DNA of 32,863 bases from Arcicella sp. (GTDB taxonomy: Bacteria; Bacteroidota; Bacteroidia; Cytophagales; Spirosomataceae): assembly GCA_025454855.1 (NCBI GenBank), contig JALONS010000054.1, forward strand, positions 1 through 32,863, read 5' to 3'. The notes beneath the pieces were generated by a model. That model did no database searches. It saw only the letters and a list, made by a program, of their open reading frames with translations, and was not told the DNA's origin. The position numbers were made by a program, and so were the translations under genes. Of the stretch, positions 13,923 to 22,100 are shown piece by piece (position 1 is the stretch's first letter; every line of letters begins with the position of its first letter).

Positions 13923-14606
13923 ATGGAAGAACAACATCTGCAAAGCTCTGATTTCATTAAAGATATTGTGATTGGAATGTCTGACGGACTGACTGTTCCT
14001 TTTGCTTTAGCCGCTGGTTTGTCGGGGGCTGTTAGTAACACCAGCATCATTACTACCGCAGGTATTGCAGAGATAGTGGCAGGTTCAATTGCGATGGGTT
14101 TGGGTGGTTTTTTGGCAGGGCAAACCGAAGTTGAACACTATAACGCTGAATTGAAACGTGAATACGATGAAGTAGAACGAGTACCCGAAAGAGAAAAACA
14201 GGAAGTTAGAGAAGTTTTTGCGGATTATGGATTGGATGAAAACGCTCAAAATTTAGTAGTAGAGGCATTAGCGAAAGACAAAGACAAGTGGGTGGATTTT
14301 ATGATGAAGTTTGAATTGGGCTTAGAAAAACCCGATATAAATCGAGCCAGGAATTCCGCTCTGACCATTGGAACAGCATACATTGTGGGCGGAATCATTC
14401 CTTTAGCTCCTTACTTCTTTGTATCAGATGCCCATAAAGGATTGCTATATTCACTAATTGTTACCTTAATAACACTCTTCGTTTTTGGTTTTTTCAAAAG
14501 TAAAGTTACGGGTCAAAACCCTTTAAATGGAGCAATCAAAGTGATGCTTATTGGTGCCGCCGCCGCTGGAGCAGCTTTCTACGTGGCTAAATTATTTGGG
14601 GAATAA
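13923..14606 (+). CDS. VIT1/CCC1-family iron/manganese transporter
   Basis: This 227-aa protein belongs to the VIT1/CCC1 family, membrane transporters that move Fe2+ or Mn2+ out of the cytosol. The N-terminal region DIVIGMSDGLTVPFALAAGLSGA (about 12-34) is the family signature, including the metal-path Asp in the first segment. The second segment ends in MGLGGFLAGQTEVEHY. A cytoplasmic, acidic helical region (about 70-135) follows and carries the Glu and Met residues of the metal-binding hub typical of the family (ELKREYDEVERVPEREKQEVREVF). Three C-terminal membrane segments complete the fold. It starts 2 bp after the preceding stop codon, indicating an operon with the secreted regulatory-domain protein; whether they share a role in metal handling is unknown. 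Confidence 0.9.
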   Translation: MEEQHLQSSDFIKDIVIGMSDGLTVPFALAAGLSGAVSNTSIITTAGIAEIVAGSIAMGLGGFLAGQTEVEHYNAELKREYDEVERVPEREKQEVREVFADYGLDENAQNLVVEALAKDKDKWVDFMMKFELGLEKPDINRARNSALTIGTAYIVGGIIPLAPYFFVSDAHKGLLYSLIVTLITLFVFGFFKSKVTGQNPLNGAIKVMLIGAAAAGAAFYVAKLFGE

Positions 14607-14648
14607 ATAGCAATTAAAAACCATTCATATAAACGATTTTTAATATTT

Positions 14649-15155
14649 ATGATAGAAACTGCTACTATCAACGACGTTGAATCATTGAACCGTTTGATTA
14701 ATTCAGCATACAGAGGGGAATCTTCAAAAAAAGGTTGGACTACCGAAGAACATTTGTTAGGAGGTATTCGGACTAAAGAAGAAGATTTAGCTACTACCAT
14801 TCTGAAACCTGACACCACGATTCTGAAATATACCGAGAACCAAGAAATTATTGGTTGTGTTATGTTGGTTAAGAAAACGGATAAATTGTATCTTGGAATG
14901 CTCACCGTTTCGCCTGATTTGCAGGGAGGAGGTATCGGAAAAAAACTTCTGAAAGCTGCCGATAACTTTGCTAAGGAAAATGATTACAGTAAAATTGGCA
15001 TGACTGTCATATCTGTACGTACTGAATTGATTGATTGGTACAAACGACACGGCTACGTTGATACGGGCGAAAAAGAGCCATTCCCCATGAATGACCCTAA
15101 CTTTGGTTTGCCTAAGCAACATTTAGAGTTTATTGTGATGGAAAAGCACATCTAA
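14649..15155 (+). CDS. GNAT-family N-acetyltransferase
   Basis: This 168-aa cytoplasmic GNAT acetyltransferase has the acetyl-CoA pyrophosphate-binding motif Q-x-x-G-x-G (LQGGGIGKKLL, about residues 95-105), preceded by the strand KLYLGMLTVSP. The C-terminal WYKRHGYVDTGE segment is the usual GNAT motif B with aromatic residues. The substrate is unknown. It lies 42 bp downstream of the VIT1-family gene on the same strand and could be the third gene of that operon. It converges on the split TlpA-like gene with only 12 bp between stop codons; the small palindrome TAGAA-N5-TTCTA (15156-15170) spans this junction. Confidence 0.88.
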   Translation: MIETATINDVESLNRLINSAYRGESSKKGWTTEEHLLGGIRTKEEDLATTILKPDTTILKYTENQEIIGCVMLVKKTDKLYLGMLTVSPDLQGGGIGKKLLKAADNFAKENDYSKIGMTVISVRTELIDWYKRHGYVDTGEKEPFPMNDPNFGLPKQHLEFIVMEKHI

Positions 15156-15167
15156 TAGAACAGTATT

Positions 15168-15554
15168 CTACTGAAAAATAATATCGTTGATGGTTTTGAT
15201 ATTCATATTACCTTTACCGATAACTTTTTTGTCTTTATCAAGGATATAAATAGTGGGCGTAAATTGAGCATCAAATTCTTGATATAAATTAATTTTCCCC
15301 GTTTTATCAATGACGTTGATGAACGATTCCGCTCCGTATTCCTTGATAAACGCTTTCCATGTTTCTTGATTATTGCCAAAAATAGGAGCGAATACGACAA
15401 TATTTTTCGCTTGATTATCACGAATGTATTTGGCTAATTGTGGTGTGAAGTTTTTACAATGTCCACAATCAGCAGCGTAAATATAGAGAATCGTAAAAGC
15501 AGCCTTAACGCCATGAAGTGATTGTTCTTTGCCATTGACATCGGTAGCTATCAA
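15168..15554 (-). CDS. C-terminal thioredoxin-like fragment of a split TlpA-like gene
   Basis: This fragment has a thioredoxin-like fold with the redox motif DCGHCKNFTP and a TPTIYILDKDKKVIGKG cis-Pro region. It is a homologue of the C-terminal third of the intact 488-aa gene at 16537-18003. It has no ATG; the first possible start is the TTG at 15552-15554, which overlaps the TGA stop of the upstream half. Translation of the same frame further upstream (NKIPNLIATDVNGKEQSL) aligns with the paralogue, showing that the two halves were one protein and that the frame changes at or near a C5 run (G5 on the plus strand, 15577-15581). Adding one base there would join them. It could still be made by coupled re-initiation, but a broken gene or a sequencing error is likelier. 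Confidence 0.75.
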   Translation of the reverse strand: MIATDVNGKEQSLHGVKAAFTILYIYAADCGHCKNFTPQLAKYIRDNQAKNIVVFAPIFGNNQETWKAFIKEYGAESFINVIDKTGKINLYQEFDAQFTPTIYILDKDKKVIGKGNMNIKTINDIIFQ

Positions 15555-16459
15555 ATTAGGAATTTTATTGAAAGAAGGGGGTCGTTGAGATAATATTTTT
15601 GAAGAATATGTACAAAAATGGCATCCCTTCCCATGATTTTACTGGTTTCAAAATGATTGGCTAATTTGCTTACCAGATATTTACGCATGGCAGAAGTTTT
15701 GCGAGATTTGCTCAAAAATCTGTCAGTAAGTACAATCAACGAATCATTTGGAAGAAAATCTAATTGGTCAAAATAATATTTGATGGGTTGGTACAAAAAA
15801 GGTGTTTGTACAAGGCGGTCATCCAATAAGTTGATATTATCAAAATAATGCTCCACAAAAAACTTATTTCCCCACAATGGGTCTTCCGTGCCGTCTGCTT
15901 GTTTCGGAGCGGGCGGAATGTCATTCGCCATCGTTGATTTAATAACGTTGGCAGCAAAAGTTCCTTCAAAGGCTTTGATAAATTTTTTCTTGTAAATCAA
16001 TGACTCATTTTGCAAATTGTACAGTTGATTGAGGGAAGTAGAGTCAGTTTTTTGGGCTAATTCACTAATTTTTTGTGCATCCTTAAACGTTTTTTGTTGG
16101 TAACTGTAAAAAAGGTCATTTTCTCTGGAATTAAAGAATTTCAAGGTATTAAAAATATCCTTTGCATTGGCTTCAAATACCACTTTAGACTCTGTCAGTA
16201 GAATGTCAAAACTCTGCCATCTACCAATCATAACATTATACATTCCCGTCTTGAAAGGCTTCTGACTTTGAAAAATAATCGTACCATCCGAGCTGGCAAC
16301 GGTGGAATCTTGCACGAAATTCTGATTTTCGTAATAGTAAGTCAAGTAACAAGTAGAGTCCTTCAATCCCTTGATTCTCCCTTCAATTCTAAAGCCCTGA
16401 GCCATTGATGAGGAGCTGTAAATCAATGTAAGAAATATGAATAGTAGTTTTTTGAGCAT
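15551..16459 (-). CDS. N-terminal part of a split DUF4369/TlpA-like gene
   Basis: This 302-aa exported protein has a signal peptide (MLKKLLFIFLTLIYSSSSMAQ) followed by a DUF4369-type beta domain (GFRIEGRIKGLKDSTCYLTYYY ...). A helical middle region follows (LLDDRLVQTPFLYQPIKYYFDQLDFLPNDSL), parallel to residues 1-305 of the paralogue at 16537-18003. It ends abruptly after KYYLNDP with eight out-of-frame residues. In the paralogue a linker of about 22 residues and the thioredoxin domain follow. Here the thioredoxin part is in the next frame and the linker is missing. The complete protein would have been a periplasmic, membrane-associated thiol-disulfide protein. The gene follows its paralogue on the same strand after a hairpin. 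Confidence 0.75.
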   Translation of the reverse strand: MLKKLLFIFLTLIYSSSSMAQGFRIEGRIKGLKDSTCYLTYYYENQNFVQDSTVASSDGTIIFQSQKPFKTGMYNVMIGRWQSFDILLTESKVVFEANAKDIFNTLKFFNSRENDLFYSYQQKTFKDAQKISELAQKTDSTSLNQLYNLQNESLIYKKKFIKAFEGTFAANVIKSTMANDIPPAPKQADGTEDPLWGNKFFVEHYFDNINLLDDRLVQTPFLYQPIKYYFDQLDFLPNDSLIVLTDRFLSKSRKTSAMRKYLVSKLANHFETSKIMGRDAIFVHILQKYYLNDPLLSIKFLI

Positions 16460-16480
16460 CGTATTTATATGTTAAAAGAA

Positions 16481-16524
16481 TTGGGTATTAATATTCAAGT
16501 GATTACTCAAATATCAATACCCAA
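16481..16524. repeat. near-palindromic heptamer hairpin between TlpA-like paralogues
   Basis: Left arm 16481-16500 and right arm 16505-16524 pair over 20 bp with three mismatches around a 4-nt loop. Both arms are made of 7-bp words: TTGGGTA, TTAATAT, TCAAGTG on the plus strand and TTGGGTA, TTGATAT, TTGAGTA on the minus strand. It lies downstream of the intact gene and upstream of the split one, where it may end or process the transcript. It is the shortest and cleanest example of the heptamer inverted-repeat class in this window. Confidence 0.75.
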
Positions 16525-16536
16525 ATAATAGCAATC

Positions 16537-18003
16537 TTATTTTCCTTCCTTTCCTTTCTCCTTAGATTTCGTAATTTGTTTACGGTGAAAGTCAATAAAA
16601 TCTTCTAACTGTTCTACGGGCAATCTCTTAGCAATGATTTTTTTATCTCGGTCCAATACATACACTACTGGTGTTGCGTACACATCAAAGCTATTCTTAA
16701 AATCGGTATAGTATTCTTCTTTGCCCGTTTGTGGGTTCTTATGAATATCAATACCATGAATTAATTCTTGGAGCTTAAATTCTTGGATGAATTTCTTCCA
16801 TTTTGCGGGCGTGCGGTCAATTGATGCGGCTATGACCTTTACATTTTTGGGCTTTAATCCTTGATATATCTTGGCTAATTTGGGTGCAGATTCTCGGCAA
16901 TGTCCACATTCTGGGTCGTAGATAAACAAGACAGTATAATCAGCCACAAGCGTTGGAATCGTAATTTCTTTTCCCAATGTGTCGGTCAGGTACATATCAG
17001 GAAAGGTTTTGCCAACTAATAACGGTTTCAAAACGGCAACTCTTTCTTTCATTTTTCTAACGGTTGAAGTATCCCAAAGAGTAGGTTCACCAACGTAATA
17101 TTTTTCTGCCATGTGTACAAAAGCACCATCTGTTCCCAATACTTTTGGACTTTCATAAGTACTGGCTATTTTGTATATTACGTAGCGTCTTACGTCTCTA
17201 CCTTTGGCTTTCGACAGTACAAAATCACTTTCTTTGTTGATAGAATCAGACGCTTGAACTGTTAATTCGTCAAAATATCGTTCTAATTTCTTCTGTAAAA
17301 AGGGTGTTCTTATCAAACGGTCGTCCGTTAAATCAATGTTATCCCAATAATGCTCTTTGTAATATTGGAATTGATACTGGTAAAATGCCGTTGTGTCCGC
17401 TTTCGTAACCAATGGTTTTCCAAAGGGAGGAATTTCAGGGTCTTGCGATGCTTTAATCAAGGTATTGACGAACGTTCCACTCGTCGATTTCAACCAATCT
17501 TTTTGAAATTGCGTAATATCAGCTTGAAGTTTTTTAATCTTTCCAGTCGTTAATAAAGAGTTATTCATCTTTCTTTCAAGTTCCAATGCTCGCATTTCGT
17601 CAAATTTTACCGACATATCTTGCTGAAACTTAAAAAATATTTCATTCTCTTTTGAACCCATAACTTTCATTTTACCGATTAGATTAGCCGTATCTGTTTC
17701 AAATGAAAATTCCTGATTTCCGATAATGAGGTCTAAATATTTATTTTTAGGCAACGAAACCAGATAAAGCCCTTCTGGTAATGTTTTGTCGCCTTTAAAG
17801 TGAAAACTGCCTTGTGCATCCACCTTTGCTGTATCTTTGATAACCTGTTGATTATACCCAAAGTAGTGAGCCAAAAAAACGGTAGTATCTTTAATACCTT
17901 TTACTTTTCCTTTGATTGAAAAGCCTTCTTTGGTTTGTGAGAAGGTGGTATGACAAATAATAAGGAGTAACGAAACGTAAATTATTTTGAATGAAATTTT
18001 CAT
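16537..18003 (-). CDS. DUF4369 / thioredoxin-fold TlpA-like protein
   Basis: This 488-aa exported thiol-disulfide protein has a signal peptide (about residues 1-22). A DUF4369-type beta domain (about 28-105) is followed by a helical middle region of DUF5106 type (about 120-330) and a TlpA/thioredoxin domain (about 332-475). The last carries the redox motif PECGHCRESAP (Cys366 and Cys369) and a cis-Pro loop (ATPVVYVLDRDKKII). Proteins of this architecture are frequent in Bacteroidota and act in the periplasm on disulfides; partners are unknown. The basic tail is KSKEKGKEGK. A diverged, disrupted paralogue lies directly downstream, so the pair arose by tandem duplication. Confidence 0.88.
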   Translation of the reverse strand: MKISFKIIYVSLLLIICHTTFSQTKEGFSIKGKVKGIKDTTVFLAHYFGYNQQVIKDTAKVDAQGSFHFKGDKTLPEGLYLVSLPKNKYLDLIIGNQEFSFETDTANLIGKMKVMGSKENEIFFKFQQDMSVKFDEMRALELERKMNNSLLTTGKIKKLQADITQFQKDWLKSTSGTFVNTLIKASQDPEIPPFGKPLVTKADTTAFYQYQFQYYKEHYWDNIDLTDDRLIRTPFLQKKLERYFDELTVQASDSINKESDFVLSKAKGRDVRRYVIYKIASTYESPKVLGTDGAFVHMAEKYYVGEPTLWDTSTVRKMKERVAVLKPLLVGKTFPDMYLTDTLGKEITIPTLVADYTVLFIYDPECGHCRESAPKLAKIYQGLKPKNVKVIAASIDRTPAKWKKFIQEFKLQELIHGIDIHKNPQTGKEEYYTDFKNSFDVYATPVVYVLDRDKKIIAKRLPVEQLEDFIDFHRKQITKSKEKGKEGK

Positions 18004-18142
18004 ATTTGTTTATTAGTGTTTCAAATAAGGGTGGTATTAACTCAAAACCATCAACGAAATTACTTACTTTTTGTGTATCATTGTTGGTAATTATCTTTCA
18101 AAGTTACATCAAGCGTGTCAAATCTTAAAATCAACCTTTTAT

Positions 18143-18925
18143 ATGTTTTATTTTTTATCCAAAATTCTGTTTTATGTTTTTATGCCTCTTTCATTAATTA
18201 TTTTCGGATTGTTGGTGAGCCTTTTGAGTAAAAATATCAAGTATAAAAAGTGGGGGTTATCTTTTTCATTGCTCTGCATTTTTGTTTTTGGTAATGGCTT
18301 TTTAGTCAATGAAGGCTATTTAGCTTGGGAAATACCATCTGTTGAACCTGCTAAGATGAAAAATACTTATGACGTAGGTATTATCTTAACGGGTGGATTG
18401 ATTCTGAATAAGCAAGCTATGCCAAGTGAGATTTTTACGGAAAAAACGGCAGATAGATTTATCCAGCCGCTACGTCTTTATAAGATGGGTAAAATCAAGA
18501 AAATATTGATTTCGGGCGGTACAGTGGACCACTTTATTATGAAAAAAGATGTTTCCGACGAAACCCGTAAAGTAGCTCAGTTGTTGGAAGAATTAGGAGT
18601 AAAGAAGGCAGATTTAATTTTAGAAACAAATTCACGGAATACTCGTGAGAATGCAGTTTTTACGGCAAAAGTCCTAAGATTGAATCCACAAGTTGGTAAC
18701 AAACTCCTTTTGTTCACCTCTGCCTATCATATGAGAAGGGCGGAGGGATGTTTTCAAAAAGCGGGTCTTGAGGTGGACGTGTTCCCAACGGCTTTTCGTT
18801 CAAGGGTGGATAGTTATACACTGGATAACTTGTTGATTCCCAGAGAGAAAAATCTTCACGAAGCCTACGATTTAATTCATGAGTTAGTAGGTTACGTTGT
18901 TTACAAAATTTTAGGATATTGTTAG
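18143..18925 (+). CDS. DUF218/YdcF-like membrane protein
   Basis: This 260-aa protein belongs to the ElyC/SanA/YdcF (DUF218) group. I chose ATG at 18143 because it begins directly at two hydrophobic segments (about 2-28 and 40-56). A TTG at 18071 would add 24 residues of unlike composition. The DUF218 domain (about 78-255) shows the expected order of motifs: DVGIILTGG, the RF.....LYKMGKIKKILISGG strand, ETNSRNTRENAVFTAKVL, LLFTSAYHMRRAEGCFQKAGLEVDVFPT. Relatives act in the cell envelope, for example ElyC in E. coli peptidoglycan assembly, but the biochemical role is uncertain. It is convergent with pfkA, sharing a strong terminator. Confidence 0.85.
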   Translation: MFYFLSKILFYVFMPLSLIIFGLLVSLLSKNIKYKKWGLSFSLLCIFVFGNGFLVNEGYLAWEIPSVEPAKMKNTYDVGIILTGGLILNKQAMPSEIFTEKTADRFIQPLRLYKMGKIKKILISGGTVDHFIMKKDVSDETRKVAQLLEELGVKKADLILETNSRNTRENAVFTAKVLRLNPQVGNKLLLFTSAYHMRRAEGCFQKAGLEVDVFPTAFRSRVDSYTLDNLLIPREKNLHEAYDLIHELVGYVVYKILGYC

Positions 18926-18960
18926 AAGTGGCGAAATAAAAATGTTTAATATGCTGACAG

Positions 18961-19001
18961 CAAAAAGGGATGTCTCGTTTAAAACAAGACATCCCTTTTT
19001 G
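18961..19001. terminator. bidirectional terminator (YdcF-like / pfkA)
   Basis: 18961-18979 pairs with 18983-19001: a 15-bp perfect stem with the core AAAAAGGGATGTCT, one C-A mismatch, then three more pairs and a 3-nt loop. A- and T-tracts flank both sides, so it can stop transcription from both convergent genes. Confidence 0.88.
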
Positions 19002-19046
19002 TATGATTAGAATCTGAAAAACTTCTAATTAATTTCTGCCACTTGC

Positions 19047-20021
19047 TTATTTGCTCAAAATCCCCGACAATCTTAATAAATCAGGATTGATTACTTTTTT
19101 CTTAGTAATGGTATCATGAAACGGGGTATAAACAAGTTGGTCGTTTACAATACCTGCCATTTCATTTTTATGACCTGCCAAAAGACCTTCCAAAGCTCCT
19201 AATCCTAAGCGACTGGCTAAAATACGGTCGTAAGCACTTGGGCGACCGCCTCGTTGAATGTGTCCTAAGTTAGTGACCCGAATGTCCACAGGAACATCAA
19301 TCGTTGATTTTATTTTGTCAGCAATGGCGGCGGCATGACCTTCTTCATCACCTTCAGCTACTACTACGATAGACGATGATTTTTTCTTTTCAAAACCAGC
19401 TTTCAGTGTACCCACGACGTCTTCGATGGTTTGTCTCTCTTCGGGAATGAGGATAGATTCAGCCCCACCCGAGATGCCAGATTGTACGGCAATATAACCA
19501 GAGTCACGTCCCATCACTTCAATAAAAAAGATTCTATCGTGTGAATCAGCCGTATCTCTAATTTTATCAATTGCATCTAACGCCGTATTCACGGCAGTAT
19601 CATAACCGATGGTGTAATCCGTTCCAAACAAATCATTATCAATCGTTCCTGGAGCTCCAACTGTAGGAATTTGAAATTCGTTGTAAAAGATTTCAGCTCC
19701 TGTGAATGTACCATTTCCACCGATGGCAACTAAACCTTCAATTCCGTGAGATTTTAACTGGTCGTAGGCTTTTTTTCTACCTTCAGGAGTCATAAATTCT
19801 TTACTCCTTGCCGATTTGAGGATAGTTCCTCCTCTTTGTATAATATTACTAACTGATTGGGAATTGAGGGGAATAATGTCACCCTTAATCATTCCGTTGT
19901 AGCCTCTGATGATTCCAAAAATCTCAACCCCATAATGAAGTCCTCCTCTTACAACAGCCCTAATGGCGGCGTTCATCCCTGGTGCGTCTCCTCCTGAAGT
20001 AAATACAGCAATTCTTTTCAT
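19047..20021 (-). CDS. pfkA: 6-phosphofructokinase with Asn at the Asp103 position
   Basis: PfkA phosphorylates fructose 6-phosphate to fructose 1,6-bisphosphate in glycolysis. It has 324 aa, close to E. coli PfkA (320). The N-terminus TSGGDAPGMNAAIRAVVR is typical, and the catalytic motif GTIDNDLFGTDYTIG is intact with the base Asp128 (Asp127 in E. coli). MGRDSGYIA (170-178) and the C-terminal GHIQRGGRPSAYDR motif are present. The gene differs at residues 101-105, which read GGNGT instead of GGDG(S/T): Asn103 replaces the Asp that helps bind Mg-ATP. The Gly after it, which marks ATP rather than pyrophosphate use, is kept. A GGNGT variant may be normal in its lineage; the effect on activity cannot be judged here. 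Confidence 0.95.
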   Translation of the reverse strand: MKRIAVFTSGGDAPGMNAAIRAVVRGGLHYGVEIFGIIRGYNGMIKGDIIPLNSQSVSNIIQRGGTILKSARSKEFMTPEGRKKAYDQLKSHGIEGLVAIGGNGTFTGAEIFYNEFQIPTVGAPGTIDNDLFGTDYTIGYDTAVNTALDAIDKIRDTADSHDRIFFIEVMGRDSGYIAVQSGISGGAESILIPEERQTIEDVVGTLKAGFEKKKSSSIVVVAEGDEEGHAAAIADKIKSTIDVPVDIRVTNLGHIQRGGRPSAYDRILASRLGLGALEGLLAGHKNEMAGIVNDQLVYTPFHDTITKKKVINPDLLRLSGILSK

Positions 20022-20445
20022 ACGATTTAAAGTCCTCTGTTAAATGTAAATTACACTAACGGGATATTTGAATGTTGTTTAGTACCAAATTTTATTCTTC
20101 AATTTACGATACTGAAGAAATATTCAAAATCTTTTTTGTTTATATACCAACTATATTTTGGTTTTATGATAGTGGTAATGAATGGTTATGTTTGCAAATT
20201 TATTGTTTAAAAACGATGTTTCTAATGAATTTAATAAAAAATTACCGTTAAAAGCATTCATTGTTTTGTAATATGAAAATTTCAATAATAAATAGAACTG
20301 TTTTGTAACATATAGTGTAGTTTTTTCTTTGCTTACGTAATATGACTTCATAATTTTTTAAAATAAGGTTATTTTTCTACTCAAATACCCAATATTTGTA
20401 TCCCAAAATTAGTTATATAGCAAGCTCATTTACCTCATTTTCATC
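20022..20445. other. 424-bp AT-rich spacer between divergent genes
   Basis: No gene is supported here. A perfect 7-bp inverted repeat, TTCTTCA (20095-20101) and TGAAGAA (20113-20119), lies about 75-100 bp upstream of pfkA and could be an operator. AATATTTG at 20391-20398 resembles a -7 element for the 20446 gene in seven of eight positions but lacks a -33 partner. A 66-codon reverse frame at 20151-20351 is AT-rich and not protein-like. Confidence 0.4.
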
Positions 20446-22005
20446 GTGATTTTATTTAAAGTTAAATCTATTTTCATTTCCGTCGTTGTTTTCGTAATTA
20501 CCTACTCCGAAATAAATGCCCAACAGTGGTTAGGAGTTTCGGGAAGTAATTATGCAGGTACTCATGCTATTTACAATAATCCTGCTAATATTGGTGATTC
20601 ACGGTATAAACTTTATATTAATTTAGTGGCAAACGATGCTTTCGTTTCTAATAACTACGTTGGTTGGGGAGCACCTTATTCTATTCTGCAATTATTTACC
20701 AACTCCGCCGCTTCAGAATATCGCAATTCCAAAAATGTTATCGTTTTTAAAAATAGTTACTACGATGTAAATACCGACGGTGAGCCTTACCATTTACACT
20801 TACTCGATGATTTAAGAGGCCCTTCATTTCTATATACCATCAATCATAAGCATTCTGTGGGAGTACTGACCCGTATCCGAACAGCCGTCAATTTTACGGA
20901 TGCTTCCTATGCTTTGGCAAATACCATTCGTTTGGGTACCGATACACTTTTAGTTAAAAATCAGACTTTACCATTGGCTGGAACAAACCTTAATATCAAT
21001 AGTTATGCAGAACTGGGTTTCTCGTATGGACAAGTTATCAAAGATGAAGATGAAGATTTTGTAAAAGTAGGAATAACCGTCAAGAGAGTTGTAGGGATTT
21101 ATAATGCCCACTTACTTATCAAAGACTCACGATACACCATTGTGGATGACCCCGCCGAACCAAACAGACAAATTGTAAGAATTGATTATTTGAAAGCTGA
21201 TTATGGTTACACCAACGAACAGGCTTACGAAAACACAAGAGCATCGTTGGGTTGGCTCTTTGGCAATCAGTCGGCTGGGAGTGGCTGGGGATTAGACTTA
21301 GGGATAGTTTATGAATACCGTCCTGATATTCGAAAATTTGCTTACCGTGAGAAAGGTGTTCAGAAATTAGACCCCAGTAAAAATAAATATGAGTTTAAGA
21401 TTGGCGTATCAATTTTAGATATTGGAGGAATCAATTACAATAATCCTAATTATATCAAAAATTGGGATGTGGACATCAATAATGTTGAATTTAGAGCTGC
21501 CGATGTACGGGCAATTGATGGGTTAGACGATGCTTTTAATAGAATAAATAACACAGTAGGACTCAACGATGCTACCAGTAGGAATAATTTTACGGCTGGT
21601 TTACCAACGTCTCTACAAATAAACGCCGATTATCATATTAAAGATAAGTTTTATGTGAATGGACTATTAGTACAAAGTTTAAGGGGTAATCAATCAATCG
21701 GTATGAAGATGCCATCATCGCTTTCGGTAACGCCGAGATGGGAAAGCAAATGGATTGAAGTGGGTGTTCCTTTTGCCCTCTTGGATAATTACAATACGTT
21801 TACTTTTGGTTTAGCAGCCCGACTGGGACCTCTTTTTATAGGTACGGATAATTTAGGGAGCTTTTTGAATATCAGCAAACCACGTGGTATAGATTTATAT
21901 TTTGGTCTGTCAGTACCGATTTTCAATAAGCCCCCCACGTTGCCCAATGCGTGTTTTTATGAGAAAAAAGAGAAGAAGAATTGGCAATTTTGGAAAAGAC
22001 GTTAG
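20446..22005 (+). CDS. DUF5723-like outer-membrane-associated protein
   Basis: This 519-aa exported protein has a signal peptide (MILFKVKSIFISVVVFVITYSEINA) cut before QQW. The start is GTG at 20446; no ATG gives a signal peptide. The mature N-terminus QQWLGVSGSNYAGTHAIYNNPANIGDSRYKLYINL is typical of DUF5723 proteins, Bacteroidota beta-rich proteins that resemble outer-membrane porin-like barrels. Alternating polar and aromatic strands continue through the chain (for example YFGLSVPIF near the end). The protein ends in a basic tail (EKKEKKNWQFWKRR), which is unusual for a barrel closing strand. Function is unknown; an outer-membrane location is inferred. Confidence 0.65.
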   Translation: MILFKVKSIFISVVVFVITYSEINAQQWLGVSGSNYAGTHAIYNNPANIGDSRYKLYINLVANDAFVSNNYVGWGAPYSILQLFTNSAASEYRNSKNVIVFKNSYYDVNTDGEPYHLHLLDDLRGPSFLYTINHKHSVGVLTRIRTAVNFTDASYALANTIRLGTDTLLVKNQTLPLAGTNLNINSYAELGFSYGQVIKDEDEDFVKVGITVKRVVGIYNAHLLIKDSRYTIVDDPAEPNRQIVRIDYLKADYGYTNEQAYENTRASLGWLFGNQSAGSGWGLDLGIVYEYRPDIRKFAYREKGVQKLDPSKNKYEFKIGVSILDIGGINYNNPNYIKNWDVDINNVEFRAADVRAIDGLDDAFNRINNTVGLNDATSRNNFTAGLPTSLQINADYHIKDKFYVNGLLVQSLRGNQSIGMKMPSSLSVTPRWESKWIEVGVPFALLDNYNTFTFGLAARLGPLFIGTDNLGSFLNISKPRGIDLYFGLSVPIFNKPPTLPNACFYEKKEKKNWQFWKRR

Positions 22006-22100
22006 CAATATCAGGTAGCTCAATGTTATAGATTTAGGGTATTAAGCTGTTTTGATGATTAGTATAATCGGATATCGAAATACGAACAACTATTTGAAGC

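Noticed and set aside
15551-15581. Programmed ribosomal frameshift in the split TlpA-like gene
   Set aside because: A C5 run alone, with no slippery heptanucleotide pattern or downstream pseudoknot that I can see, and a missing linker as well; damage or sequence error is simpler.
20151-20351. 66-codon reverse frame upstream of pfkA
   Set aside because: AT-rich chance frame in a spacer, with no recognisable domain and no start context.
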